Assembly: GCF_000151665.1 (NCBI RefSeq)
Contig: NW_013171849.1
Coordinates: forward strand, 734,480-798,479
Origin: Blastocystis hominis
Lineage: Eukaryota; Sar; Bigyra; Opalinata; Blastocystidae
Direction: 5' to 3'
Length of the DNA: 64,000 nt
The notes beneath the pieces are model-generated. The model worked only from the letters and a program-made list of their open reading frames with translations. It had not been told where the DNA came from and ran no database searches. The translations under genes were made by a program, and so were the position numbers. Below, in pieces: positions 35,384-47,199 of this stretch; position 1 is the first letter of the stretch; every line of letters starts with the position of its first letter.

Positions 35384-35457
35384 GCACGCATAGCCTAATT
35401 GGATAAGGCGCTTGCCTACGGAGCAAGAGATTGTGGGTTCAAGTCCCACTGTGTGCT
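35384..35457 (+). tRNA. tRNA-Arg (anticodon ACG), second copy
   Basis: Identical to the copy 321 bp upstream over the entire mature length, again followed by a T run. Flanks differ, so the pair is an old duplication kept identical or a recent one limited to the gene. Confidence 0.97.
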
Positions 35458-35640
35458 TTCCTTTTTATGTTTTCATCCTTTTGTTTGCCTTATCATCCTT
35501 TTTTGAACCTGATTGATTCCCCCTTCGCCCTTTTCTCGGCGTAAGCAACGACTCGCGAGAAGTTCTTTTTCTTTTAATTATCCACATCATCAGAATATTC
35601 CCAGAACTTTCCTTGTAAGAGACAAAGCCAAAAAAGAGTT

Positions 35641-38113
35641 ATGGATTCATATGCTGCGGCGTTCCAATCTATTGGATTGGAGGAGAAAACAATTGCGAAT
35701 ACGCTAAAATCGAAAAAGAAGGCGGGTAGGCAATCTCTTGTTGCGTGTTTTTAATCGTATAGCTGATGTTATGGAAGCTATTAAGGAGGCGGGAATTACC
35801 GACGGATGCGACCGTGTCTTGGGAAACTTGATGTGGACCGTTTTTGTTGAAACTTAGCTTTCTAGTTACAACGTTGCTACGACGGTCCCTGGTTCGGCAG
35901 TTGCTTACCGTCCAGCCCTGCTGAAGCTGGTTATGGAGGGTAAAGTCAAAACCAACCTGCAGATTTCGGAGGCAGTTGCTTATTTGAAGAAACTCCCTGC
36001 AAATGCCACTGTATCTGCTTGTATTCCTCGTTTACGACTAGCTGGACGTCGCGGCTCTGGAAGCTGCCTGTGGAGCTGGTATTGAAGTGACCGAGGAAGA
36101 AATCAAGGCCTGCGTGGACTCTCTGCTCGAGAAGAATAAAGAGGCTCTGCTGGCCCAGCGCTACTGCTTCCCGATCCCCCAGCTGATGTACGCGATGAAG
36201 GAAGGCCGGATGAAGTGGGCGGACGGAAAGAAGGCGAAGGAGATTCTGGACGCTGCGATTCTGTCGCTGCTGGGCGAGAAGACAGAGGCGGATCTGGCTG
36301 CGATCGCGGAGAGCAAGAAGAAGGGCAAGAAGGAAGCGAAGAAGGAAGTGAAGACGGATCTCCCCGCGGTGGAGAAAGAGAAGGAAGGGTTCGAAGGCCG
36401 CGATATGGAGAGCAGCAAGAACAGCGCGGAGCTCATCGCGGAGCACCAGAAGATCACGGGCGGCAAGATTCGGTGTCGCTTCCCTCCGGAGCCGAACGGC
36501 TATCTGCACATCGGCCACGCGAAGAGCATGTATCTGAACTTCAAGGGCGCGTTCGAGCGCGTGGGGAAGCCGGGCGAGACGATTCTGCGGTTCGACGACA
36601 CGAACCCGGAAGCGGAGAAACTGGAGTTCATCGACAACATCATGGAGGACGTGAAGTGGCTGGGATGGAACCCTGTGAAGATCAACTTCGCGTCGGACAA
36701 CTTCGATAAGCTTTACGAGTACGCCGTGCAGCTGATCAAGATGGGAAAGGCCTACGTCGACCACCAGACCCCCGAGGAGATCAAGCGATCGCGCGAGATC
36801 GCGCAGGAGTGCTCGCGCGAAGGCGGACGGAAAGGTAGAAACGGGGAAGCGATGGCATGCAGATCTGAACCCGGAGAGTCCGTGGCGCAACCGATCGGTG
36901 GAGGAGAATCTGCGACTCTTCGAGGACATGCGCAAGGGCAAGTTCGCGGAGGGCGAAGCGACGCTGCGAATGAAGATCGACATGCGGAGCCCGAACCCCT
37001 GCATGTGGGACCCCGTCGCGTACCGAATCAAATACATCCCGCACCCGCACGTGGGCGATAAGTGGTGCATCTACCCGTCCTACGACTTCCAGCACTGCCT
37101 CGTCGACTCGCTGGAGCACATCGACTACTCGCTCTGCACGCTCGAGTTCGAGGTCCGTCGCGAGTCCTACTACTGGCTCGTCGACCAGCTGGACGTCTGG
37201 CGCGCCTACGTGTGGGAGTTCGGCCGCTTGAACCTGAACAACACGGTGATGTCCAAGCGGAAGCTGAAGTACATGGTGATGAACCACATCGTGCACGGCT
37301 GGGACGATCCGCGCATGCCCACCATCAAGGGGCTGCGTCGCCGCGGCTTCACCGCCAACGCCATCAACAACTTCTGCGCCGACATCTCGGTCACGCGCAC
37401 CACCGTCACCAACATCGACCCCGCGCGGCTGGAGCACTTCGCCCGCGAGGATCTCGACCCCATCGCGCCGCGCGCCTTCGCGGTGCTGCGCCCTGTGCGT
37501 CTCGTTCTCCTCAACAAGGACGCGGATTTCTTCACCACGCTGCAGGCCCCGCTGTTCCCGAAGGACCCCAGCAAGGGCTCGCGCTCGCTGCCCTATCAGT
37601 GCGTGCTGTTCGTCGATCGCGACGACGTGAAGACGGCGGACGAGCCCAAGTTCCTGGGCTTCGCCCCCGGGAAAGTGGTGAGTCTGAAGTACGCGGACGT
37701 GGTGCGATGCGAGGAGGTGGTGTGCGATGAGGCGACGGGCGAGGTCGTGGAGGTGCGGTGCAGCTGCCTGACGGAGGAGGAGGCGAAGGAGGCGATGGCC
37801 AGCAAGAAGAAGAAGCTGGGAAGCATGCACTGGATCGCTGGAAGCAAGCTCGGAGAGGAGCCCAAGCGAGCCGAGGTGCGGCTGTATAATGTGCTGTTCA
37901 AGGAGGAGGATCCGTCGGAGCTGGAGGACTGGGTGGCTCATATCAACAAGGAGAGCGAGGTCGTGATTAGCGATGCGATGGTGGAGGAGTCGCTGCTGGA
38001 TCGGAAGATTGAGGATCATGTGCAGTTCGAGCGGCTGGGATACTTTGTGGTGGATAAGGACGCGAAGCCGGGAAAGATGGTCTACAATCGGACGTGTCCG
38101 TTGAAGAGTAATT
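35641..38113 (+). CDS. QARS1: glutaminyl-tRNA synthetase
   Basis: Class I synthetase with the eukaryotic N-terminal tRNA-binding domain ([50 protein letters not shown]). The catalytic core shows [20 protein letters not shown] (HIGH), [16 protein letters not shown], and [11 protein letters not shown] (KMSKS class), with GlnRS-specific [18 protein letters not shown]. The beta-barrel anticodon-binding domain follows. Introns include a 28-nt one near 36833 that restores [15 protein letters not shown]. The gene has no encoded stop at its end: T38113, codon position 1, lies 4 nt before TGTTTGTT. Confidence 0.95.
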
Positions 38114-38117
38114 GGAG

Positions 38118-38125
38118 TGTTTGTT
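38118..38125 (+). terminator. TGTTTGTT motif of glutaminyl-tRNA synthetase (stop-creating)
   Basis: T38113 is the first base of a TGG codon; cleavage after it gives TAA. Without this the frame would continue 16 codons to a stop. Confidence 0.75.
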
Positions 38126-38416
38126 TGAACAAACGAAGGCGTGAGGGTGTGTTTGTCACGTAGGAAGCAATGGAATGAGTGGGGAATGCTGTACTTTTGA
38201 AAAGAGGATTCTATGGTTGTTACGCCTGATTCATATGACTGCAGTACGAGTTACGCAATTCATACAAATAAATGTTGTGCAAAGTATCTCGTAATTATCT
38301 CGCAACATTTTGACCTCAAACCCCCAACCCAGAATGACTAAAAAAGTCGCAATTTTAGCACTCCCAAATGAATTTGACTATTATAGTATTACTATTATTA
38401 TTTTATTGTTTTTATC

Positions 38417-40156
38417 ATGCATACAAAAGCCGTGTTGACGCTAATAGGAGGAGTTCTCATTCACCTCACGCTTGGTACGCTGTATACTTCCTCTAACCTG
38501 GCTACTTATGTGATCTCGTACTGCCACGTCGTGAAGGGTCAGAAAGTGGGAATCTTTGTATTTTGCATCATGAATAGAATATTGACTCTACTTTGTCGCC
38601 GTGGATTTTTGCTCTACAATCCCTCGGACAAGTCAGGATGCAGCACCTATTTTATCTGTAGGCGATTTGCATGCTTGTGGGTGGTCTCTTGCAACATTTT
38701 CTTGGTATAAAGCTAGCCATTTTCGTAGGGAGCGTTTGTGTTTCTCTATCCACTCTATTGGGATATTGGACAATTAGTAATTACTATGTTTTGTGTGCTA
38801 CGTACGGTTTGGTTTTTGGTATTGGAGTTGGAATTGCCTATTCGTCTCCCATGACTGCGGGTATTTGCACGATTAACTCCACTCTCATCACTAGCAATGA
38901 AATGGCTTCCGAATCATCGTGGTCTCGCAAACGGTTTAATTGTTTTTGGCTTCGGCTTTGGTTCTCTCATTTTCAACTTCGTCCAGACCTTCTATATCAA
39001 CCCTGACAACGTCAACCCCATTCCGGAATCATCCGGTGCTTCCTCTGATTACTACTTCCCCGCGGAAGTCGCAGCCCGCACTCCGAACGTTTTCCTCCTC
39101 CTGGGCACGTGCTACTTCGTCATGCAGCTCGTGGGCATGCTCCTCATCACCGAGCCCAACGAGGAAGAGCAGAAGCAGCTCGCCGAAGAAATGCACCAGC
39201 CGCTGCTGCCCAGTACCGCCAATAACCGCGGGTAACGCCTAGAGACGGACGTGGACAGCGGTCTGGACGTGCGTACGTCGGTGCAGAAGTTCAAGTTCTG
39301 GCAGATTTGGCTGACGATGCTGTGCGTGTCGATGACGAACGTGTTCATTTCGTCCTTCTACAAGGTATAACAAGAAAGCTCGTTAGAGCGTAGTTCTTCG
39401 GACAGACGATTATCTCGGACGATACGTTCTTGTCGCTGGTGGGATCGATTTCGTCGGTGTGTAATGGAGTGTGTCGTCCGTTCTGGGGCTGGCTGGTGCG
39501 AGGCGAGATGATGATGGGATGCGATGTAGAACGACAAGATCGGATATAAGAAGACCATGTCGATGATGCTGCTTCTGTTTATCGTGTTTATCTCCACTTT
39601 CTCGCTGAGCGAATATGGCAAGCAGATCATGTTCATGATCTGGGTCTGTGTTCTCTACTTCTGTATCGGCGGCGCCTTCGCTGTTCTCCCCACATACACT
39701 GATTCCTGCTTCGGACACCGCTACTTCGGAACGCTCTACGGCCTCGTCTTCACTTCCGTCAGTAGGGCATCCCCGCGGGAATGAGAGTAGTCATTTCGTC
39801 GATGTTATCCGCCTTCTTCGTCACCGCGATGGTCAAGAAGATCGGCGTGTTCGGTATTACCATGTGGGTCAGCGAGGGCGTTGCAATGTAGTGTGCTGGG
39901 CGTGTTCATGGTCTTCGCCTTCGTTCTCACGCTCTGCGCCAAGAATTGGAAGTGGGACGACGCGCAGCCCCTCCAGGAGGTCAAGACCGACCAGCCCCCC
40001 GCTACCGGGGAAACCGGGGAAACCGGGGAAACCGGGGAAACCGCTGTGAAGCCTGCGGAGCAGGTGGTGGAAAAACCTACCGAGGAGGTAGGAAAGTCTA
40101 CCGAGGAGGTAGGAAAGTCTACCGAGGAGGCGGAGAAGCCTGCGGAAGGAAAGTAA
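38417..40156 (+). CDS. MFS transporter, oxalate/formate-antiporter-like (OFA) type
   Basis: Twelve-helix carrier. ATG 38417 starts MHTKAVLTLIGGVLIHLTLG and TLYTSSNLATYVIS, as in OFA/monocarboxylate carriers; later exons give GLANGLIVFGFGFGSLIF, VFLLLGTCYFVMQLVGMLL, FVSMTNVFISSFYK-like and FGHRYFGTLYGLVF. The signature GAxxFxTRYFGxxYG-type block near the end supports MFS. The tail holds TGETGETGETGE from four GGGGAAACC units and PTEEVGKSTEEVGKS from a 24-bp repeat. The intron at 39762-39790 contains CCCCGCGGGAA. TAA is encoded at 40154-40156. Substrate unknown; a carboxylate or sugar acid is plausible. Confidence 0.8.
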
Positions 40157-40172
40157 TGGAAAAATGTTTGAG

Positions 40173-40180
40173 AACAAACA
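40173..40180 (-). terminator. TGTTTGTT motif of the bromodomain gene (stop-creating)
   Basis: Minus-strand motif; T40185, codon position 1, is 4 nt upstream. The site lies only 17 bp beyond the stop of the convergent transporter. Confidence 0.75.
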
Positions 40181-40184
40181 CAAA

Positions 40185-41127
40185 AAGAAGAAGAAGGAGG
40201 AGGAGGAGGAAGATCCGTAGGAACAGAAACAGTGACATCAGTACCAGCACCACCAGCAGTACCAGCAGCAGCAGAAGGAGCAGCAGCAGCAGCAGCAGTA
40301 GCAGCAGAGGAAGGAAGGGGCGGAGGATTCGGTGCGAGGGACGGGGAAAGGGACGATAAATCCAAGGCGGGAGATTCGCCACGGTTGACACTGTTCAGAA
40401 ACGAAAACAGGATGTAGTAGGCGTATTTGGAGATTCGGTCTGAGTCCATTTCGACGATTTCTTTGGATATCTGCCAGAGTCAAACGAAAGAAACACATTC
40501 AAACGATGATTGCATCAGGACAGATCTCCCACACGATTTGAATCGCAATTGATACATTAACCGATGAGAGCGTGACCAAATCACGTAGAAGCTGCTTTTT
40601 GTTCGCTATTGTCACATATCTGCAACATCACCCTCTGCTTTTAATACTGTACGGTAGCTTATCGACGCCTATCGGTAAGAACATACGACTACAACCAACA
40701 GCGATTAAGAATACGAGCAAATTTGTCTTCGAATACTTTTGAATATTTCTTTGCAATAGCTACTACGATTGCACCTTCCTGTGTATTACGACAGAAGAAC
40801 GAGTGCTACATGATTATATGTGAGACAGTTGCGCCAGATCAAACGAACATCATACGCAAATTCAAATACCGTTTTATATTCCCCATTTTCTAGTTTTGTC
40901 TAGCAAGTTACAGCTCCCAGCCTTTTCTCACTTTTACAGTCGTTAAATCCATCGGGTTTTTAATAACTTGCAAGTAGTCGATAAGTCCCAGCTCCTTCCA
41001 CTTCACCGGCTCATAAAAATCAACTGATTGTCAAACTCCTCAAATACTCCCCACTTAGATCCGGATCCTTTAAAAACGATACAATTAAATTCAGACACTC
41101 CTTCAAAAGTGGTGCCTGCAACTCCAT
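40185..41127 (-). CDS. bromodomain-ET (BET) chromatin protein
   Basis: Acetyl-lysine reader. Reading from ATG 41127 with 31-34-nt introns removed: MELQAPLLKECLNLIVSFL, FYEPVKWKELGLIDYLQVIK, NPMDLTTVK, YKTVFEFAYDVRLIWRNC, LTYN, giving the bromodomain with PMDL and the final Asn of the YN pair. An ET-like domain follows: ANKKQLLRDLVTLSSVNVSI, WEICPDAI, and EIVEMDSDRISKYAYYILFS, matching the acidic core of ET domains. It ends in a Pro/Ala/Ser low-complexity tail with GCTGCTGCT repeats. No encoded stop at the end; polyadenylation at T40185 makes TAA. One bromodomain only, as in some protist BET proteins. Confidence 0.85.
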
Positions 41128-41160
41128 CTCAATAAATCTGAACGTGTGTGAACAAACAGT

Positions 41161-42441
41161 TTAGAAAGAAACCATCTGATTTGCAATGCCACAATCCAGC
41201 TCCACCCAGCTATTCGAATGCATATTACTCGTGATACAGCTCGATAGGAACAAGATGCTCTCCATGCCTTCCTTTGCTCCCACCGAAGCGAACTTCGCTT
41301 TCTTCCCACTCAGCACTGCGCAAATCTCCGCATAGAAGCATCCATACATATTCCGCAACGCCTCACTCTCGCCTTCTCCCTTTCTCCCCGAGTTTCGAAA
41401 GAATTCCGAGACCCTCACGCCATGAAACTCCCCTTCCCATGCCGCCGAAACTTCCTCCACCCCGCCGTCCAGCATTCCCACCGTCAGTTTCTACCGCTCA
41501 CCGCGGAGATTCTGTCCTACCGAAGGCGAAACACTGTTCCAGGCGAGGCTTCCAATGGAACCGTCGATCTCGATGGAGAGTTGGCGGGAGTGAAGGAGCG
41601 CCAGTTTGGAGGCTCGGATGGTGGCGATGACGCCGGTTTCTAATTCGAGCGTGATAAACGCGGAATCGTCGAGTAAATGCCCGGGAAACGGGGAAGAAAG
41701 GCAGGCCATGAGGCGATAGGCTTCTTTCCCCGTGACAAATCGGAGGAATTCGTAAGCGGGGAGAGCGAGCTGCGCGGTGCAGTCGGAAACGCCGAGACGG
41801 GAGGGACTGGGAGGGAAGGAATCGTCGAGAGAGAGAAAGGAGTCATTGCAGAGATGGGTGATGCGGATGGAGAGAAGATCGCCGAGAACGTTTCGATGAA
41901 GAAGCTCGCGCATCTGAGGATGTGAAAGGAAAGAGGTGGATTCGCACGATCTGCGCCATGCCGAAGTAGCAGAAGGGATTGGCGATGAAGAAGGCGAGGC
42001 GGCGCGAGGTGGCGGTGCGGAAGAGTGTAATGGCTTCGTTTTCTGTGAAACAAATGGGGCTGGGACACACAACGTGAAGTCCACTCGGAATGAAACAAAC
42101 AGAGACAAGGATACTTCCAGGGCACGCATGGCCGTGGTAAAACGGGTGTTGGTGGGGCTGAGAATGCTCACACATTGCATTTCGGTGTGGTCGCGCTGAA
42201 GCGGCTCTTCGCGGAACAGATCACCAATGCGATAGTATAATCTGAATTTTGGGGTGAGTAGAGAAGGACCCAAAAACTCAGAATCCCGCTTCGAGCCGGA
42301 GACAAAACCGCAAACCAAATCAAAGTGATTGGTCAGGGTACCTATCCGTAAGCACAACAACAAAAATATGAAAAAAAAATTACAAGAGGATGCGTACATT
42401 GCCACAGTATCAGGATCACATCCAAAACCGATAATCCCCAT
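41161..42441 (-). CDS. Gfo/Idh/MocA family oxidoreductase
   Basis: NAD(P)-dependent dehydrogenase-like protein. ATG 42441 gives MGIIGFGCDPDTVAMYASSC, the Rossmann start; then NHFDLVCGFVSGSK, SILSPTNTRFTTAMRALE, HVVCPSPICFTENEAITLF (EKP replaced by PSP), ANPFCYFGMAQI, MRELLHRNVLGDLLSIRITH and GGVEEVSAAWEGEFHGVRVS. The usual EKP lysine is not seen, so catalysis may be altered. TAA at 41161-41163 begins exactly 4 nt upstream of TGTTTGTT. It ends 34 bp before the start of the BET gene on the same strand. Substrate unknown, perhaps a sugar or inositol. Confidence 0.85.
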
Positions 42442-42474
42442 TCGAAAGTGTGAAGTAAAATCTTGTTTTAAAAT

Positions 42475-42738
42475 TCAATAATTTATCGTACCATCAGTGT
42501 GACTTTGAATAGGATGCTCACGTTCGTCAAGCGACTTTGAAGGTTCGCTTGGCTGTATTGTGGCATAACCGCAGTTTACTAAAAAGGTCTTGCAATGTTG
42601 GAGGTGATAGATCAGCGCGGTTTTCTCCGGCTTTACAGAAATCCCACAATGGAGGCACCAACATTTCGCTTGACCAGGCAGCTGGCTTTTACTACTCGTT
42701 CCATAGTGTTTCCATAATTGATCCAGACTGAAATTCAT
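42475..42738 (-). CDS. small BED-like zinc-finger protein
   Basis: About 78 residues. MNFSLDQLWKHYGTSSKSQL precedes a single finger-like motif CWCLHCGISVKP...LIYHLQHC, resembling BED fingers of transposases and chromatin factors. A 27-nt intron removes an in-frame stretch after KTFL; without it the frame also remains open, so splicing is uncertain. TGA at 42475. It may be a domesticated transposon fragment or an independent small DNA-binding protein; no other transposon feature is nearby. Confidence 0.6.
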   Translation of the reverse strand: MNFSLDQLWKHYGTSSKSQLPGQAKCWCLHCGISVKPEKTALIYHLQHCKTFLVNCGYATIQPSEPSKSLDEREHPIQSHTDGTINY

Positions 42739-42818
42739 AGTAAATGAGTTGGGACGAAATTTGCACAGGCGTTTTTTTCGGACAGGGAAAAGGTGAAGTG
42801 GAATAGATTCATTATATT

Positions 42819-44355
42819 ATGCAGCGTGCCACTGCCATTTTGAAAAGCTGTGGAGCCTTACCGAAATCAGGCAAATTAGTATGAATTGTGTGAAGAGTTG
42901 GTGATTTGCAGGTTAGTCGTTCCTTCGCGGAAGTTCCACCCAAAATTCCTCGTGCGGCCAATTCTGCTCCCATTCCCCCACGAGCAAACCAGGCTGCAGT
43001 TCCCCGAAAGGGCTCAAATCGTACGCACGTTCGAACGAAGTCTGGTCTCGTAATATCGTACTCACTCTACGGTATTGCTGGAGCTCTTTCAGGGTTGGCT
43101 CTGTATGAAGGCTATCGCTGTAAGTGTGTGAGTTTGCTTCGAGAAAAGGCTACGAATCGAAAACCAGCTACGTCGACAAAATCAAAGAGGACATCAATAC
43201 GATCAAAGAGGACGTTCTCGATTTTTACCATTCCTTAGTGGAACCGCAGCCAATCTTCCTCGGCGTAGCTCCCTATTCGATAATTCTGACCCGCAGGATG
43301 CTCCGAAGAACGAATTGGGCCAGACCATCCCCACCCTGCTAATCAATGCGGAGGACCTCCTCGTCCTCTCGGAATGGGATAACCGGTACGGCAGCCGTTA
43401 CATCCGCCGTCCCGGCCTCGACAAGCTCCTCATGTACCTCTCCCAATTCTTCGAGGTGATCCTCATCTACCCGACCTTCGACGTGATGGACGGCAATTTA
43501 ACGCAGGCCATCGACCGCCACGGCATTGTCCGCGGGGAACTCAAGCGACCCCACCTCAGCCACGACCGCAAAAGGACCTTCCTCGATCTCGATCGAATCC
43601 CGCGGGACCCGAGTCACGTGATCGTCATGGCGAAGGACCCCTCCTTTTGCAAGCAGGTAGAACCGCGGGGATGCGTGCGATGTAGCGGGAGAACGTGCTG
43701 GTGGTGAAGGGGTTCGAATCGAAGGAGAATACCCGCGATTCTACGCTGCTCGACGTCATCGCGGTGATGGAGGGTTCCACGTTTCCACGGTTTGTGAGGC
43801 GTAGATTTGATTCTGCACCCGGTCGACGACGTTCGCGATTTTGTGAAGCGGTTCCGCGGGGAAGATTGCGTGGTGGGGCACGCGCGGGAGCTGCGGGAGC
43901 GCGAGGAGGCGCAGAGAGCGGAGGAACGGCGAGCGTTTTTGAAGCAGATCAACGTGTTTAAGGCGGAGGACGAGGAGGCAGGGACGGGCGGATCATTAGA
44001 ATTGCTGGATCCGGAAGTGATGGGAGAGCTGCCGATTTTCGCGAAGAACAACATGGAGAAGATGTTTAAAGCGGAGAATGGCCTCCGAGGCCGTGATGCC
44101 GATGCCGATGATGATGATGCGGCGGAGGAAGCGGAGCTGCGGTACGTGCCGGTGAAGGTGTACGGCGAGACGCCGAAGGGGTTCACGACGCTGTGGCAGC
44201 GCGAGTATCTGCGAAAGAAACGGGCTGCGAAGGAGGAGCGGAAGCGAATGATGGAAATGCAAATGGCGATGATGCAGTCCTCGCAGAACATGCAGATGGA
44301 GCAGCAGATGAACGAGGTGGAGCTGGCGAGGGCGGACGGGTCGGTGTTGATGTAG
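42819..44355 (+). CDS. TIMM50: TIM50, presequence translocase receptor subunit
   Basis: Inner-membrane import receptor with an FCP1-like fold. MQRATAILKSCGALPKSGKL is a mitochondrial leader; a 33-nt intron follows. A helix (YSLYGIAGALSGLALYEGY) anchors it. The intermembrane domain reads TIPTLLINAEDLLVLSEWD, RYIRRPGLDKLLMYLSQFFE, VILIYP, FLDLDRIPRDPSHVIVM. The DxDx(T/V) phosphatase motif is replaced by NAEDL, so it is not an active phosphatase, as is usual for Tim50. A charged C-terminal extension ends in Met/Gln-rich helix. Introns 43657-43685 and 43774-43804 carry CCGCGG and GTGAGGCGTAG words. TAG 44353-44355; TGTTTGTT about 50 nt later. Confidence 0.9.
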
Positions 44356-44741
44356 GGAGCACGAAGAGAGAGAGAATGGAATGGGTTGAGTCATTTATGG
44401 GATGTTTGTTGGAGAAAGGTGTGTGAAGATTGGGTTTTTTATTGATTATTATTGGCAATATGGATGATGAAAGAATCGAATACAGAAAGAAAGCAGACAG
44501 ACAGACAGACAAACATTACCAAGAGCTTTCACAAAATAAAGCCAGCAATGTGCTCAGGAGCATGTATCCATCTCTAGGATTGCTCTCTCGAAAGATTTAA
44601 AACTCGTGGGCTTTTTCACAAGAGTATAGCTAACACACTATTCTATAGCCGAACAATCTACCGCTCGGTTTGTGATTTAGACTCGTTGGCCAAATCAGGA
44701 TCTACTCAGAATTATTAATTCGCTTCTGCATTTACATTATC
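44356..44741. other. intergenic region
   Basis: Contains the TIM50 3' motif and a short CAGA repeat near 44494-44513. Nothing else was recognised. Confidence 0.5.
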
Positions 44742-47125
44742 GCCATGATGCCTAAACCTACATCTTCTTTGACGTCTGTAGAGGGGTAGGAACTTTTTTA
44801 TATTGAAATCTTACCCCTAGTCCAACGATTTCCCCTTCTTCCCAACCGGAGTTCGTTTGCGTTTAAAAACTGAAGATTAGAGTTCACCAAAACAAAGTCT
44901 TAACAAAGTGGTATTTAAAGAAAGTCTTTCCTGTAAATCACAGGATTTCTGTTATCATCGAAGGTATCAGACACTCCCAAACCATCTTACCCGCTAGGAT
45001 TTCTTCAACCAGAAAACATTCTATGGAAATGTTCTCCCATCATCCGCATCATCAACCAGCGAACCATCATAACCTACATGAACACATGCTACTATTTAGA
45101 CGTTTGATCCAACTCCACTCCTTCCCTTCTAGGGCGAGATGAATCTCGCGGAGTCGCTCAAGAACGGCTTCAGCATTTCCTACGCATCGCGTCTAATGCG
45201 CGGATTTCCGTCCAATTGGCAATCGCTCCTCACCGTCCGCATCAAAGTCCTCCTTCCGCTCCCTTTCTGCTGATGATTAGAAGGAGAATTCCGAGGAGTT
45301 TCTTCTTTGGCGGCACACGAAGAATGACCTGCTTTCCCGCCAAACCCGAAATCTCCCGCCAAACCCGAAATCTCCCGCCAACCCGAAATCTCCCGCCTTT
45401 TCTTCCCGCCTTCTCCAGCCCCCCGCGGAATCGCCGCTACCCGCCATCCCCGCGGGAATCCAGACCGTCCCTTCCGCACAACAAACAACCGCGGGAATCG
45501 AAAACCCTTCTCCCGCGGTTTTTTCTTCGCTTCCCGCCGCGCCGATTTCCCGCGGGAATCGACCGGCGCCGCTGGCATCGCCCCTGGAAATCCCCGCGGG
45601 AACGCCCTGGGAGTTTCACGAATCGATCTTCCCCGCGGGAAATCCCCTCCGGTCCATGGAAATCATCCCCGCGGGGAAAAAGGAAGTTACAAATCCCGCG
45701 CTGCTCCCGCCTTCGCCGCTTCGTCGAAACGGGGAAACTGGGGAATTGGAGAAACGGAGAAACGTGGGGAACCCGATGGCGCGAATCGCGGGAATGGATC
45801 TTTACCGCGGGAATGGAAGGAGAACCGCGAATCATCCCGCTCCCGCGGTTTTGGAGGCAAAATTTCCCGCGCAAATGCCCCTCACTCCCATCCAAATCGT
45901 GGAAACTGGGGAAATAAGGGGAACTAGGGAAACCGGGGAAACGCGCAGTCCGCGAATCATCGTGGAACCGGGAACCGCGGGAAATTTGATTCCCTTGGTT
46001 CCCTCCGTGGCTCCGATCCCCGCGGTGAGTTCGATTCCCGCGGTTCCGTCGGTCCCGTCCATCCCCGCGATTTCGTCCGTCCCCGCCACTCCCGCGGAAG
46101 TTCCGTCGGTTCCCGCGGGACTGGCGAGTCCCTCCCAACCGATTCCCGCGGCAAAAGGCCGGCGCGGAAGACCGCGGAAAACCCCGGTTTCCCCGGTTTC
46201 CCCGATTCCCGCGGAAAAACCGGCGCGGCAGCGGCGATTGGCGCGCGAAGTGGCGAAAACCGCGGTTTCCGACGAGCCGGCACAACCGCGGGAATCCGCC
46301 AAACCGGCGAAAACGTCGAAAACGTCGAAACCGGCGAAACCGAGGTCCTCGAGATCGTCGAAATCGTCGAAACCGGTGAAACCGTCGAAACCGTCGAAAC
46401 CGTCGAAACCGTCCCGGTCGACAAAACCGCGGGGATCCGCGAAGGCGTCGAAGGCGTCGGAAGCGTCGGAGGCGGTTCCGCGGGAATCGGAGGAGGAATC
46501 GGAGGGCGTGTTGGTTCGCTCGGATTCCCGCGGTGAATCGTAGAAACTGGCGCGGCGCGGCACGTTGAAACGTCGAAACCAAATCCGGGAATTGTACGCC
46601 TTGGAGGATGAAACGCCCGCTCTGTCACGTGCCAGCGAACTCTTCGAAGGTCCCGCGGAAACGGCGCGTTTCTTCAGCAGCATCGAAACGCCCTCGATCT
46701 GCGAAACGCCCGCGCCGTCGCAGGAATTGTCCTTCACTTTGGTGGGCGTTTCGGGGGCGTTTCATCGTAGAACGAGGAGAGTTTGTTCGAGAAGCTGGAA
46801 CCGCGGGAAGTGGACCGCGTGGTGATCGAGGAGCAGCGTGTGCAGCGAGCCCCGCGGGGCGCGAAGGGCGCGAAATCGCGGGGATCGGAGGGAAGTCGTC
46901 GGCGCGATCGGAGCGGCGTGCGGATGACGGTGGAGGACGAAAAAAACCGCGTGCGCGGAACGATGGTGTGTAGGAACGAGGAGAAGGGAGTGAGGGACAG
47001 ACGGGGAGCCGCGCGTGGAAGTGCTGGAGGAGAGCGACGCGCTGGAGGAGGAGGAGCCGAGAGAGGAGGAAGAGGAAGAAGAAGAAGAGGAGGAGGAGGA
47101 AGGAAGATTGTTTGATGGGAATTGA
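44742..47125 (+). CDS. AT-hook, Pro/Lys-rich chromatin-like protein
   Basis: A GC-rich gene whose core (about 45290-47125) is clear and whose 5' exons (from ATG 44742) are tentative. The core frame reads KENSEEFLLWRHTKNDLLSR, long Pro/Ala stretches, an AT-hook KGRRGRPRKTP (about 46155-46190), SKSSKPVKPSKPSKPSKPS from GTCGAAACC repeats, then KRRNQIRELYALEDETPA, SFTLVGVSGAF, and an acidic C-terminus ending EEGRLFDGN, TGA at 47123-47125. The word CCGCGGGAA occurs dozens of times and encodes Pro-Ala-Gly or Arg-Glu depending on frame. Likely nuclear and DNA-binding; no family recognised. Confidence 0.65.
45300..46545. repeat. dense CCGCGGGAA/CCCGCC and GTCGAAACC word array in coding sequence
   Basis: More than 25 copies of CCGCGG-centred words, a CCCGAAATCTCCCGCCAAA triplication near 45340-45390 and a CGTCGAAAC tandem near 46300-46420, all inside the AT-hook gene. 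Confidence 0.85.
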
Positions 47126-47199
47126 ATAAAGGATGGATGAGAGAGAGAGAGAGCGGTGATATATAATATATACAATTGGTTTTGGATACTTGTTTGTTG

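Noticed and set aside
40206-40318. Plus-strand Ser/Arg repeat frame
   Set aside because: It is the complement of the Pro/Ala tail of the BET protein on the minus strand, made by CAG/AGC repeats.
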